Source of the DNA: Fimbriimonadaceae bacterium
GTDB taxonomy: Bacteria; Armatimonadota; Fimbriimonadia; Fimbriimonadales; Fimbriimonadaceae
Direction of reading: 5' to 3'
Length of the DNA: 6,614 bases
NCBI GenBank assembly: GCA_020851885.1
Contig: JADZBW010000123.1
Coordinates: 1 to 6,614, forward strand
Position numbers and translations under genes: made by a program. Below, piece by piece: positions 1 through 5,282 of this stretch; within the stretch, counting starts at the first letter, position 1; each line of letters opens with the position of its first letter. The notes below the pieces were generated by a model. It had not been told where the DNA came from. It did not search any database and saw only the letters and a program-made list of their open reading frames with translations.

Positions 1-93
1 GAGGAAATCCACTTCCGTTCGATTCAACGGAAAGTAAGCGAGTTCTTGCTTCAAAATGCCGATATCAAGGAAGTCGCTCTCGCCGGGGCCTAG
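1..93 (+). CDS. tig: Trigger factor C-terminal end (partial)
   Basis: An open frame enters from the left edge and stops at TAG 91-93. The visible 30 residues begin EEIHFRSIQRKVSEFLLQNA and end ADIKEVALAGA. This resembles the extreme C-terminus of trigger factor, where a helix ending in 'FLLxxA' precedes a short variable tail. Trigger factor is the ribosome-bound chaperone and prolyl isomerase that receives nascent chains. The strongest support is position: tig directly upstream of clpP and clpX is a widely conserved bacterial order. Only the tail is visible, so no catalytic or ribosome-binding motif can be checked. The call is mainly contextual. Confidence 0.6.
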   Translation, partial: EEIHFRSIQRKVSEFLLQNADIKEVALAGA

Positions 94-102
94 GTCAGGT
101 CC

Positions 103-130
103 CGGACATCGGCGACGGGTTGAATACAAT
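103..130 (+). promoter_or_regulatory. Candidate promoter for clpP-clpX
   Basis: A good -10 box TACAAT (125-130) has a -35-like CGGACA (103-108, four of six matches to TTGACA) 16 nt upstream. Transcription would start near 137, giving a leader of about 20 nt that still contains the ribosome binding site. It sits in the 63-nt gap after tig, so clpP-clpX could be expressed separately from tig, although read-through is equally possible. No heat-shock operator (for example an inverted-repeat CIRCE element) is visible here. This is motif reading only. Confidence 0.35.
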
Positions 131-143
131 CAGGGCCACCACA

Positions 144-150
144 TAGGAGG
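144..150 (+). promoter_or_regulatory. Ribosome binding site fixing the GTG start of clpP
   Basis: TAGGAGG lies six bases before the GTG at 157. It is the strongest Shine-Dalgarno sequence in this area. It supports the GTG start, after which the protein begins directly with the family-typical IPYVIEQT segment. Confidence 0.75.
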
Positions 151-156
151 GAAACC

Positions 157-741
157 GTGGGAATACCGTACGTTATCGAACAGACCTCGCGCGGAGAACG
201 CAGCTACGATCTTTGGTCGAGGCTTCTCAAAGACCGCATCGTTTACCTCGGCACAGAAATCGACGACTACTATGCGAATCTGATCGTGGCTCAGCTTCTG
301 TTTTTGGAAAAGGAAGATCCTGACAAAGATATCGAGTTGTACATCAATTCTCCCGGTGGCTCGGTTTATGCCGGACTGGCGATCTACGACACGATGCAGA
401 TCATCAAACCGGATGTGGCTACGACGTGCGTGGGGATCGCCGCCTCGATGGGCGCCGTTCTTCTCGCCGGAGGAGCCAAAAAGAAAAGATCCGCTTTGCA
501 GCATGCTCGCGTCATGATCCACCAGGTTTCGAGTGGGTTTCGCGGAACTGCCGCCGATATTAATGTACAGGTGGCGGAAACGAACAAGTTGATGGATACG
601 TTGATGGGCCTTCTAAGCAAAGACACGGGGCAACCCGAAGATAAGGTTCGGAAAGACTGCGATCGCGATCATTGGCTTTCTTCCAGCGAAGCTTCTGCAT
701 ACGGTCTTATCGATCGGGTAGTCGAACCTGGCGTACGATAG
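157..741 (+). CDS. clpP: ATP-dependent Clp protease proteolytic subunit ClpP
   Basis: This is the serine peptidase that forms the tetradecameric barrel of the cytoplasmic Clp protease and degrades proteins fed in by an unfoldase such as ClpX. The 194 residues match a mature-length ClpP with almost no propeptide. The N-terminal IPYVIEQT segment (3-10) forms the axial loops in known structures. The catalytic triad is Ser97 (in GIAASMGA), His122 (in MIHQ) and Asp171 (in DRDHW), the same numbers as mature E. coli ClpP. The oxyanion-side motif SPGGSV is at 65-70. The segment after His122 reads HQVSSGFRGTAADI, whereas most ClpPs have HQPLGG-x2-GQA-x-DI, so the handle/strand region that joins the two heptamers is divergent. 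The start is GTG with a strong ribosome binding site. clpX follows after 21 nt, so the two are very probably co-transcribed. Family assignment is secure. Whether this is the only clpP in the genome cannot be told. Confidence 0.97.
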   Translation: MGIPYVIEQTSRGERSYDLWSRLLKDRIVYLGTEIDDYYANLIVAQLLFLEKEDPDKDIELYINSPGGSVYAGLAIYDTMQIIKPDVATTCVGIAASMGAVLLAGGAKKKRSALQHARVMIHQVSSGFRGTAADINVQVAETNKLMDTLMGLLSKDTGQPEDKVRKDCDRDHWLSSSEASAYGLIDRVVEPGVR

Positions 742-762
742 ATGCAGACCTTTGGAGTGTGA

Positions 763-2067
763 ATGGCAAAGTCCTTGGAACGACGCGATCAATGTTGCTT
801 GTGCGGGAAGACCAAAGAGCAGGTTCGGAAACTAATCGTCGGACTGCACGGAGCGGTTTGTTCCGACTGTATCGACCTCTGCAACGACATTCTGCACAAC
901 GACCCTGAGAAGAAGGACGGGGCAACGACAGTCGCGGCGCCTACTGCCGTGCGAACACCGGCAGTTGTGCCTGCTGGAAAGGTTCCGAAACCAGCCGAGA
1001 TCGTCAAACACCTCGACAATTACGTTGTTGGCCAGGGACATGCCCAGAAGGCATTGGCCGTCGCCGTTTACAACCACTACCCGCGCATTCATGACACGCC
1101 GTTCCACGACGACGACGTCGAGCTCCAAAAGAGCAATATCCTCATGGTTGGGCCAACGGGATCGGGCAAGACCCTCCTCGCTCAAACCTTGGCGAAGATG
1201 CTCAACGTTCCGTTTGCGATTGCCGATGCGACGGCATTGACGGAGGCGGGCTATGTGGGCGAGGACGTCGAGAACATCCTCCTCAAGCTCTGGCAATCGG
1301 CCGAAGCGGTCGATCCCCGCGATCCCAAGAAAGCCTGCGAGCGAGGCATTATCTACGTCGACGAGATCGACAAGATCGGCCGCAAGAGCGACAATCCCTC
1401 CATCACCCGAGACGTGAGCGGAGAAGGCGTCCAGCAAGCGCTGCTCAAGATCCTGGAGGGTACCACGGCCAATGTGCCGCCCCAAGGCGGTCGAAAGCAC
1501 CCGCAGCAAGAGTATTTGCAGATCGATACCTCGAACATCCTGTTCATCTGTGGCGGTGCCTTTGAAGGCATCGAGGATATGATCCGTCGGCGCATGAAGG
1601 AAAACGTGATGGGCTTCAACGCCAATCCGCAATCCAGGGCCGAGCAGGATGCCAATATCATCCGAAATCTGATGCCGGACGACCTGCTCAAGTTTGGCCT
1701 CATCCCAGAGTTCATTGGTCGGCTTCCGGTCATCGCAACTTTGGATCAGCTCGATGAAGACGCGTTGATCAGCATCCTCAGCGAGCCCAAGAACGCGATC
1801 CTCAAGCAGTACGCCAAGTTCTTTGAACTGGACGACGTCGAATTGATCGTGGAGCCGGGCGCCTTGCGAGAGATCGCCCGGGAAGCCATGAAGCGCCGTA
1901 CCGGCGCTCGTGCCCTGCGGGCCATTATCGAGCAGATCATGATGGACGTGATGTACGAAGTGCCGACCGCCGAAGGCATCCGAAGAGTTCTTGGTCCCGA
2001 GGGGATTATCGAGCGGGGCTTGGATCCCATTTTGATGACGGAAGAGGAAATTCGAAGAGCCTCTTGA
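763..2067 (+). CDS. clpX: ATP-dependent Clp protease ATP-binding subunit ClpX
   Basis: ClpX is a hexameric AAA+ unfoldase that recognises tagged or damaged proteins, unfolds them with ATP and threads them into ClpP. All expected parts are visible in 434 residues, the normal length. An N-terminal zinc-binding domain has Cys11, Cys14, Cys33 and Cys36, followed by a flexible Ala/Pro/Val linker (about 50-75). The AAA+ core has Walker A GPTGSGKT (130-137), pore loop 1 GYVG (163-166), Walker B IIYVDE (196-201), the RKH substrate-entry loop (244-246), the candidate arginine finger in FIGRLP (Arg320) and sensor 2 GAR (Arg383). The ClpP-docking loop, usually I/L-G-F, reads Met283-Gly284-Phe285. The ATG at 763 follows GGAG (754-757) at good spacing. 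An upstream in-frame GTG is immediately followed by a stop, so this start is firm. A terminator hairpin lies 21 nt after the stop. Confidence 0.98.
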   Translation: MAKSLERRDQCCLCGKTKEQVRKLIVGLHGAVCSDCIDLCNDILHNDPEKKDGATTVAAPTAVRTPAVVPAGKVPKPAEIVKHLDNYVVGQGHAQKALAVAVYNHYPRIHDTPFHDDDVELQKSNILMVGPTGSGKTLLAQTLAKMLNVPFAIADATALTEAGYVGEDVENILLKLWQSAEAVDPRDPKKACERGIIYVDEIDKIGRKSDNPSITRDVSGEGVQQALLKILEGTTANVPPQGGRKHPQQEYLQIDTSNILFICGGAFEGIEDMIRRRMKENVMGFNANPQSRAEQDANIIRNLMPDDLLKFGLIPEFIGRLPVIATLDQLDEDALISILSEPKNAILKQYAKFFELDDVELIVEPGALREIAREAMKRRTGARALRAIIEQIMMDVMYEVPTAEGIRRVLGPEGIIERGLDPILMTEEEIRRAS

Positions 2068-2087
2068 ACGAACGCCTTTTCGGCTTG

Positions 2088-2131
2088 GAATCGCGGAGTC
2101 TGTCCAGTTCAGACTCCGCGATTCTGCTTTT
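2088..2131 (+). terminator. Intrinsic terminator after clpX
   Basis: A perfect inverted repeat, arms 2088-2102 (GAATCGCGGAGTCTG) and 2110-2124, forms a 15-bp stem with a 7-nt loop. It can be extended by G-U pairs at the base. The T tract is short (CTTTT, 2127-2131), but the stem is strong and it begins 21 nt after the clpX stop, so it very likely ends the tig/clpP/clpX transcript. Confidence 0.8.
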
Positions 2132-2333
2132 GGCTCTGGGCCATCAAGCGATCATTGATTCCGGGGTTGGTCGCGGACGCTTCCACGCGTCTTTGAAAGA
2201 GGAATCGCCGATCCAACGGGTATCCCGGCAATTCTTTCATCGGTAACCCGACTGGCTAGCACCGATGCCGGTTTCGCAAATCCATGGCGGAATTACTAGG
2301 TCGCCAATGCAAAGGGCTGAGGAATCAACAATT
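2132..2333. other. Intergenic region with nested inverted repeats
   Basis: No credible gene lies between the clpX terminator and the STAS-like gene. Two inverted repeats are visible. One is imperfect (2195-2210 with 2226-2238; GAAAGA..GCCG against CGGC..TCTTTC with a two-base bulge and one mismatch). The other is a perfect 7-bp pair CATCGGT 2238-2244 with ACCGATG 2261-2267. They share base 2238, so the two folds are nearly adjacent. I see no convincing -35/-10 pair and no match to a riboswitch class I know. Confidence 0.4.
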
Positions 2334-2334
2334 C

Positions 2335-2355
2335 GGAGGAGGGACCCTGGGTCCC
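2335..2355 (+). promoter_or_regulatory. Shine-Dalgarno followed by a hairpin before the STAS-like gene
   Basis: GGAGGAG (2335-2341) is an excellent ribosome binding site but ends 24 nt before the ATG at 2366, too far to act in linear form. A perfect inverted repeat GGGACCC-T-GGGTCCC (2341-2355) fills most of this distance. As RNA it would form a 6-bp stem with a 3-nt loop. When folded, only about 10 nt remain between the Shine-Dalgarno and the ATG. No other Shine-Dalgarno is near the ATG. Confidence 0.5.
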
Positions 2356-2365
2356 TAGCGAGTGA

Positions 2366-2755
2366 ATGTATCTAGTAACGGTTCAAGAAAATCACGCCGT
2401 AGTCGAGGCGAGCCTCGGCGGACGAATCGATTCGCTCGAAATGCGCGCTTTTGCAGAGGATTTGGAGGATGTTTTGGATTCGCTTGGAACGAACCACTTC
2501 TACCTTTTGATCGACCATTCGAAGGCTAAGAGCCTGGACTCGGATGCATCGATGATCCTTTCTCAGCTGAAGGACCGCGCATTCGAGGCGGGCGCAGAGA
2601 AGATTGTGACTCTGGCCTGCGACGAAGACGACATCGCACGACATATGACTGCCCGATTGCAGGAAGTTCTGGAAGGGCGGGAGCAATTCTGCCTGGAAAT
2701 GCCAAATCTGACATTCCCGGTTTGGCAGCAGAGCGCGATTCTGCGGGCGGCTTAA
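2366..2755 (+). CDS. Small STAS/SpoIIAA-like domain protein
   Basis: A cytoplasmic protein of 129 residues without signal or membrane segment. Its order of elements suggests the STAS fold. A beta-rich N-terminus (MYLVTVQENHAVVEASLGGRI) and a helix (23-40) come first. A central strand YLLIDHSKAKSLDSDASMIL (46-65) recalls the STAS pattern of a strand ending in Asp, followed by a loop with the D-S-x motif and a helix. Then come a helix (62-76), a strand KIVTLAC (79-85) and a C-terminal helix. STAS proteins usually work as anti-anti-sigma factors or as sensory modules. Related phosphorylatable forms carry a Ser or Thr after the conserved Asp; here Asp58-Ser59 is a possible site. No kinase or sigma factor gene lies next to it, so partner and role are unknown. 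A stop codon TGA (2363-2365) immediately precedes the ATG, so no longer start is possible. The assignment is by pattern, not search. Confidence 0.6.
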   Translation: MYLVTVQENHAVVEASLGGRIDSLEMRAFAEDLEDVLDSLGTNHFYLLIDHSKAKSLDSDASMILSQLKDRAFEAGAEKIVTLACDEDDIARHMTARLQEVLEGREQFCLEMPNLTFPVWQQSAILRAA

Positions 2756-2786
2756 TCCCTCAGCGCGAACAACGTCGTTCGTCTTG

Positions 2787-2855
2787 ATACGGAAGGCGGG
2801 CGGGCAGCTCTCGGCGGTTATCCGGGCGCCGATGGGTTGCCCGCCCGCCCCGTAT
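2787..2855. terminator. Long GC-rich hairpin between convergent genes
   Basis: This sequence folds into a very long stem. Outer arms ATACGG (2787-2792) and CCGTAT (2850-2855) pair. After a two-base bulge, a 12-bp core GGCGGGCGGGCA (2795-2806) pairs with 2838-2849. Four pairs, two of them G-U, follow, and after one bulged base the inner TCGGCG (2811-2816) pairs with CGCCGA (2827-2832), leaving a 10-nt loop. About 28 pairs form in total. It starts 31 nt after the STAS-like stop and ends exactly where the minus-strand membrane-protein stop codon begins. A bidirectional terminator or mRNA 3' end protector is the natural reading. Neither strand has a strong T tract, so classical intrinsic termination is uncertain. 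Confidence 0.6.
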
Positions 2856-3266
2856 TTAGGCCTCCGCTTCGGCTAGTCGCCTCATCCTTAGAAATGAATA
2901 GGCAAGTACGACGAGGTCGAACAGAATCTCAGAGAACAGGTAGCGAGGGCTGCCGGTCCAAGGCGAGAGGACAAGGGAAGCGACGAGCCTGAAGGCAAAA
3001 ATCCCGGCAACGAGCTTGAATCCGAGGTACGTGCTTTTGGTCGCGATGTAGATTCCCACCATTGCCAAGACGATCAATGCCATTCGAGTCGGCTCGATCC
3101 ATGCGGCGTCTGGTTGAACGCCTTCCGGAAGGTGCCCCAACAGCTTCGAGATCGACAAGCCCAACACCGGCAAGGCGCAAAACAGGGAAAGCCATCCCAA
3201 GATTCGGTCGATGAAGACATCGCCGCGAATCGTGACGACGTCGTTCTCGTAGGATCCCTCGTTCAT
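2856..3266 (-). CDS. Four-helix integral membrane protein of unknown function
   Basis: A 136-residue protein that I do not recognise. A polar N-terminus (1-20) is followed by four hydrophobic segments at about 22-41, 61-77, 80-101 and 109-126, and by a short basic-then-acidic tail (RMRRLAEAEA). The basic RMRR just after the last helix suggests that the C-terminus is cytoplasmic. No enzymatic motif, cysteine pair or conserved charged intramembrane residue stands out. A stop codon TGA lies eight codons upstream in frame, and the ATG at 3266 is the only ATG in between, but no good Shine-Dalgarno precedes it. On the minus strand it lies downstream of the pseudopilin gene, but an intrinsic terminator separates them, so it is probably its own unit or is expressed at a low level by read-through. 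Confidence 0.65.
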   Translation of the reverse strand: MNEGSYENDVVTIRGDVFIDRILGWLSLFCALPVLGLSISKLLGHLPEGVQPDAAWIEPTRMALIVLAMVGIYIATKSTYLGFKLVAGIFAFRLVASLVLSPWTGSPRYLFSEILFDLVVLAYSFLRMRRLAEAEA

Positions 3267-3292
3267 TGGCCAGTAGATTACCGGTAGTCATG

Positions 3293-3322
3293 AAAAAGCC
3301 CTTGGGAATCGTCCCAAGGGCT
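3293..3322 (-). terminator. Intrinsic terminator of the pseudopilin-like gene
   Basis: On the minus strand, a perfect 11-bp stem (arms 3312-3322 and 3297-3307, AGCCCTTGGGA type) with a 4-nt loop is followed by a T run from 3297 to 3293. It starts 24 nt after the stop codon at 3346. Stem, loop and T tract all fit rho-independent termination. Confidence 0.88.
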
Positions 3323-3345
3323 GCCACCAAAGGAATCAGCAATGC

Positions 3346-4128
3346 TTAGCGGAATCGCCAGATGACCTTTCCGAAGCCATTCATGTACTTGGCGGAGAAC
3401 ATTTTTGCGTGGGTGTCGGCAAAGATCACGGGGGTCATGCCGTTGCCATTGCCGTCGCCGCCATAGCGGGCATAGATCGGCTTCATCGCTCCAGGAGCGA
3501 GGGATGGGTTTGCCGCCACGTAGTCGTAGTCGGCGATGATTGGAAGGCCGTTCTTGTAAACGCCTCCCGGATCATTGGGGCCGTTGTAAGGATTGAAAAC
3601 GTAGCCTCGCCACTTGCCACCGACGCCGTGAGGAGTCGTAGCAAATAGTCCGATATTCGCGGACTCCTCAGCTTGTGAGAAGTTCACCGCGCCAGCAAAA
3701 CCCTCGCAACCGGCAACGGCGGCGCCTTCCGTGCATTGAGTCGCCGTCAGGTCCACGCCTGCCGCATCGGTGTAGCCTACGCTCTGATTTTGTCGAACGG
3801 ACCAATCGGTGGCGAATTTACCGTTCGTATCATGGGCGACGAAGATTTCCTGGTTCTTGATGTACGGGAGCACCTTCGGCGGCCAAATGGCAGGATTCGG
3901 ATCTGCAGGATCGGGATTGAGCAGGCGGATGGATGACGGGACGAAGTAATCGTCGTAGTCCGTCGCGTACATGTAGATCGCAGTTCCAAGCTGCTTCATT
4001 TGGGCAAGTGCGCGAGACTTCTTGGCCGCGAGCTTCGCCTGGGCAAAGACCGGGAAGAGGATCGCCGCGAGGATCGCGATAATCGCAATCACGACGAGGA
4101 GTTCGATGAGGGTAAAGGCCTTTTTCAT
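3346..4128 (-). CDS. Prepilin-type cleavage/methylation domain protein (pseudopilin-like)
   Basis: A 260-residue protein with a class III (type IV pilin) signal. MKKA is followed by FTLIELLVVIAIIAILAAIL, giving the cleavage site Ala4/Phe5 and the conserved Glu9 at mature position +5. The hydrophobic helix at 5-26 would anchor it in the membrane after prepilin peptidase processing. Next comes the conserved FPVFAQAK..A..QMKQLGTAIYMYATDYDDYF stretch, typical of the large pseudopilin families of Armatimonadota and planctomycetes. The C-terminal part has the VIFADTHAKMF segment (234-244), a variant of the 'FADGHVKW' box near the end of H-X9-DG pilin-like proteins. Cys132 and Cys141 could form a disulfide. 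Position -1 is Ala instead of the usual Gly. No pilus assembly genes are adjacent, so this may be one of many orphan copies. It likely acts in a type II secretion-like or surface filament system. The start has no clear Shine-Dalgarno, but the prepilin leader fixes it. Confidence 0.9.
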   Translation of the reverse strand: MKKAFTLIELLVVIAIIAILAAILFPVFAQAKLAAKKSRALAQMKQLGTAIYMYATDYDDYFVPSSIRLLNPDPADPNPAIWPPKVLPYIKNQEIFVAHDTNGKFATDWSVRQNQSVGYTDAAGVDLTATQCTEGAAVAGCEGFAGAVNFSQAEESANIGLFATTPHGVGGKWRGYVFNPYNGPNDPGGVYKNGLPIIADYDYVAANPSLAPGAMKPIYARYGGDGNGNGMTPVIFADTHAKMFSAKYMNGFGKVIWRFR

Positions 4129-4159
4129 GAGATCGGTTCAGTCAACGGTAATGACGCCC

Positions 4160-4188
4160 ATTGTAGCATTGGTAGTTCAAGAATCCAA
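4160..4188 (-). promoter_or_regulatory. Candidate promoter of the pseudopilin-like gene
   Basis: On the minus strand a -10 box TACAAT (4165-4160), preceded by TGC as an extended -10, has a -35-like TTGGAT (4188-4183) 17 nt upstream. Transcription would start about 25 nt before the ATG at 4128. The -35 box falls inside the inverted repeat at 4178-4199. Spacing and the -10 are good; the -35 is weak. Confidence 0.45.
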
Positions 4189-4199
4189 CCTGATTCTTG
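4178..4199. repeat. Inverted repeat over the -35 box of the pseudopilin promoter
   Basis: CAAGAATC (4178-4185) and GATTCTTG (4192-4199) are perfect 8-bp arms separated by six bases. The centre-to-centre distance of 14 bp is a little longer than one DNA turn, and the element overlaps the proposed -35 box. This is compatible with a repressor or activator dimer site. It has no T tract and is not a terminator. Confidence 0.4.
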
Positions 4200-4339
4200 C
4201 CGGGTTGATTCAGCCCAGGAAATGGATGTGGACGCCATTGGAAGCAAATAAGGCGAATCGACCGCACATGAGAGGACAACGGCTTAGGATCTGATCAAAC
4301 CGTGGACCCGTAGACCCTTCCACCTGGTAAATAGATCCA

Positions 4340-5272
4340 GTGTTGACACTTATGGTCGCAGACGCCCTTATGTCCGACTTTCTTGTACCGACGCCCGCTT
4401 TGGACGCGATCGCGTCCAAAGCGATCTCGAAGGCCAAGACCGAGTTTCCAAAGGTGCGGCCGGAACAGTTGGCGATCTCGATTGGCAAAATCAATCGATC
4501 CAACATGACGGTCGAATTTGGGCAGTTCCAAGGGGAGACGGCGATGTATCCGGCGAGCTGCATCAAACTCTACTATCTCGCCTTCGGGGCGACGTTGCTC
4601 GAGAACAGGAAGCTGACGATGACGCCTGAACTTGAACGTGGATTCACCGACATGATCGTGGACTCTTCCAACGATGCAACCGCTCTGATCCTCGATACGG
4701 TGACCGGCACGACCGGAGGGCCAGAACTGTCAGAAAGGGAACTCAAAGCATGGCAAACAAAGCGAGGAGCGGTGAACCGATGGCTTACGACGATGGGGTT
4801 CCAGGGTATCAACGCGAACCAGAAGACTTGGAATGAGGGGCCCTACGGTCGGGAGCGTCAAGGCTACGGACCCAACTTCGAGAACCGTAACTCGTTGACC
4901 CCCAATTCCGGCGTCCGCTTGATGGGTCTGATCGCCCTCGGCAAGTTGGTGGGACAGGATCGCAACGCGTGGATGATGAAGTTGCTGAACCGCAAAATAC
5001 CTGCCGACAGCAAGGACGCTGACTTCCAATCGCGAGCTTTCACCGGAGGCGTGTTGCCGGCCGGCGCCCAACTCTGGTCCAAAGCTGGATACACCGACAC
5101 GGCTCGCTTGGATATCGCGTGGTTCAAACTCGCGAACGGTCACGAGTACATCTTCAGCATCTTCACAAAGGGCCAAAGCAATGAACCCAAGCTGATTCCA
5201 TTCGTGGCGCGAGAAATTCTGAACGAGTTCGGTGAAAAGACCTTCGATGGAATAGCGGACTTCTCCGAATGA
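4340..5272 (+). CDS. Class A beta-lactamase-related serine hydrolase
   Basis: A protein of up to 310 residues in the penicillin-binding/beta-lactamase superfamily. Its catalytic motifs appear in order: Ser73-x-x-Lys76 (ASCIKLYYL), an SxN motif Ser109-Ser-Asn111 (VDSSNDAT) and Lys248-Ala-Gly250 (SKAGYTD), in place of the usual K-T/S-G. The stretch NRNSLTPNSGVRLMGLIALGKL (182-203) matches the helix of class A enzymes that follows the omega loop. I do not see the ExxLN omega-loop box that carries the general base in true class A lactamases, so a peptidase, esterase or carboxypeptidase role is as likely as beta-lactam hydrolysis. No signal peptide is evident, which is odd for a family that normally acts outside the cytoplasm. 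The start is uncertain: GTG 4340, ATG 4352 or ATG 4370, none with a Shine-Dalgarno. The acylphosphatase gene follows after 10 nt and is probably co-translated. Confidence 0.85.
   Translation: MLTLMVADALMSDFLVPTPALDAIASKAISKAKTEFPKVRPEQLAISIGKINRSNMTVEFGQFQGETAMYPASCIKLYYLAFGATLLENRKLTMTPELERGFTDMIVDSSNDATALILDTVTGTTGGPELSERELKAWQTKRGAVNRWLTTMGFQGINANQKTWNEGPYGRERQGYGPNFENRNSLTPNSGVRLMGLIALGKLVGQDRNAWMMKLLNRKIPADSKDADFQSRAFTGGVLPAGAQLWSKAGYTDTARLDIAWFKLANGHEYIFSIFTKGQSNEPKLIPFVAREILNEFGEKTFDGIADFSE
4396..4423. repeat. Perfect 28-nt palindrome within the serine hydrolase gene
   Basis: Reading from CGCTTTGGACGCGA at 4396, the next 14 bases are its exact reverse complement, with no spacer. The centre is GCGATCGC (4406-4413). 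It covers codons 19-28 (PALDAIASKA), a segment that fits the protein family, so it is coding as well as palindromic. Confidence 0.85.
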
Positions 5273-5275
5273 GGA
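5271..5275 (+). promoter_or_regulatory. Ribosome binding site of acyP overlapping the upstream stop codon
   Basis: GAGGA begins inside the TGA (5270-5272) of the serine hydrolase gene and ends seven bases before the GTG at 5283. Ribosomes finishing the first gene would therefore sit on the second gene's start region, which suggests translational coupling. It also supports the GTG start. Confidence 0.65.
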
Positions 5276-5282
5276 TTAACCT

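Noticed and set aside
659..666. GCGATCGC octamers as evidence of a cyanobacterial (HIP1-rich) genome
   Set aside because: Only two copies were seen, at 659 and 4406, one of them forced by the larger palindrome. The protein content does not point to cyanobacteria.
832..1632. 266-codon open frame antisense to clpX
   Set aside because: It is a mirror of the strongly biased clpX codons. ClpX on the other strand has complete domains, and the antisense product shows no family pattern.
2064..2246. 60-codon plus-strand open frame after clpX
   Set aside because: It overlaps the clpX stop and runs straight through the perfect terminator hairpin. The translation has no recognisable motif or ribosome binding site.
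4000..4294. Plus-strand open frames over the pseudopilin start and its promoter region
   Set aside because: Charged low-complexity translations antisense to the hydrophobic pilin helix; composition is explained by the reverse strand.
4343..4373. TTGACA as the -35 box of a promoter for the serine hydrolase
   Set aside because: The best -10 candidates at 17-20 nt spacing match TATAAT poorly. Transcription would start after every usable start codon.
4730..5176. 148-codon open frame antisense to the serine hydrolase
   Set aside because: It lies entirely within a gene whose catalytic motifs are all in the forward frame. There is no start signal and no motif.
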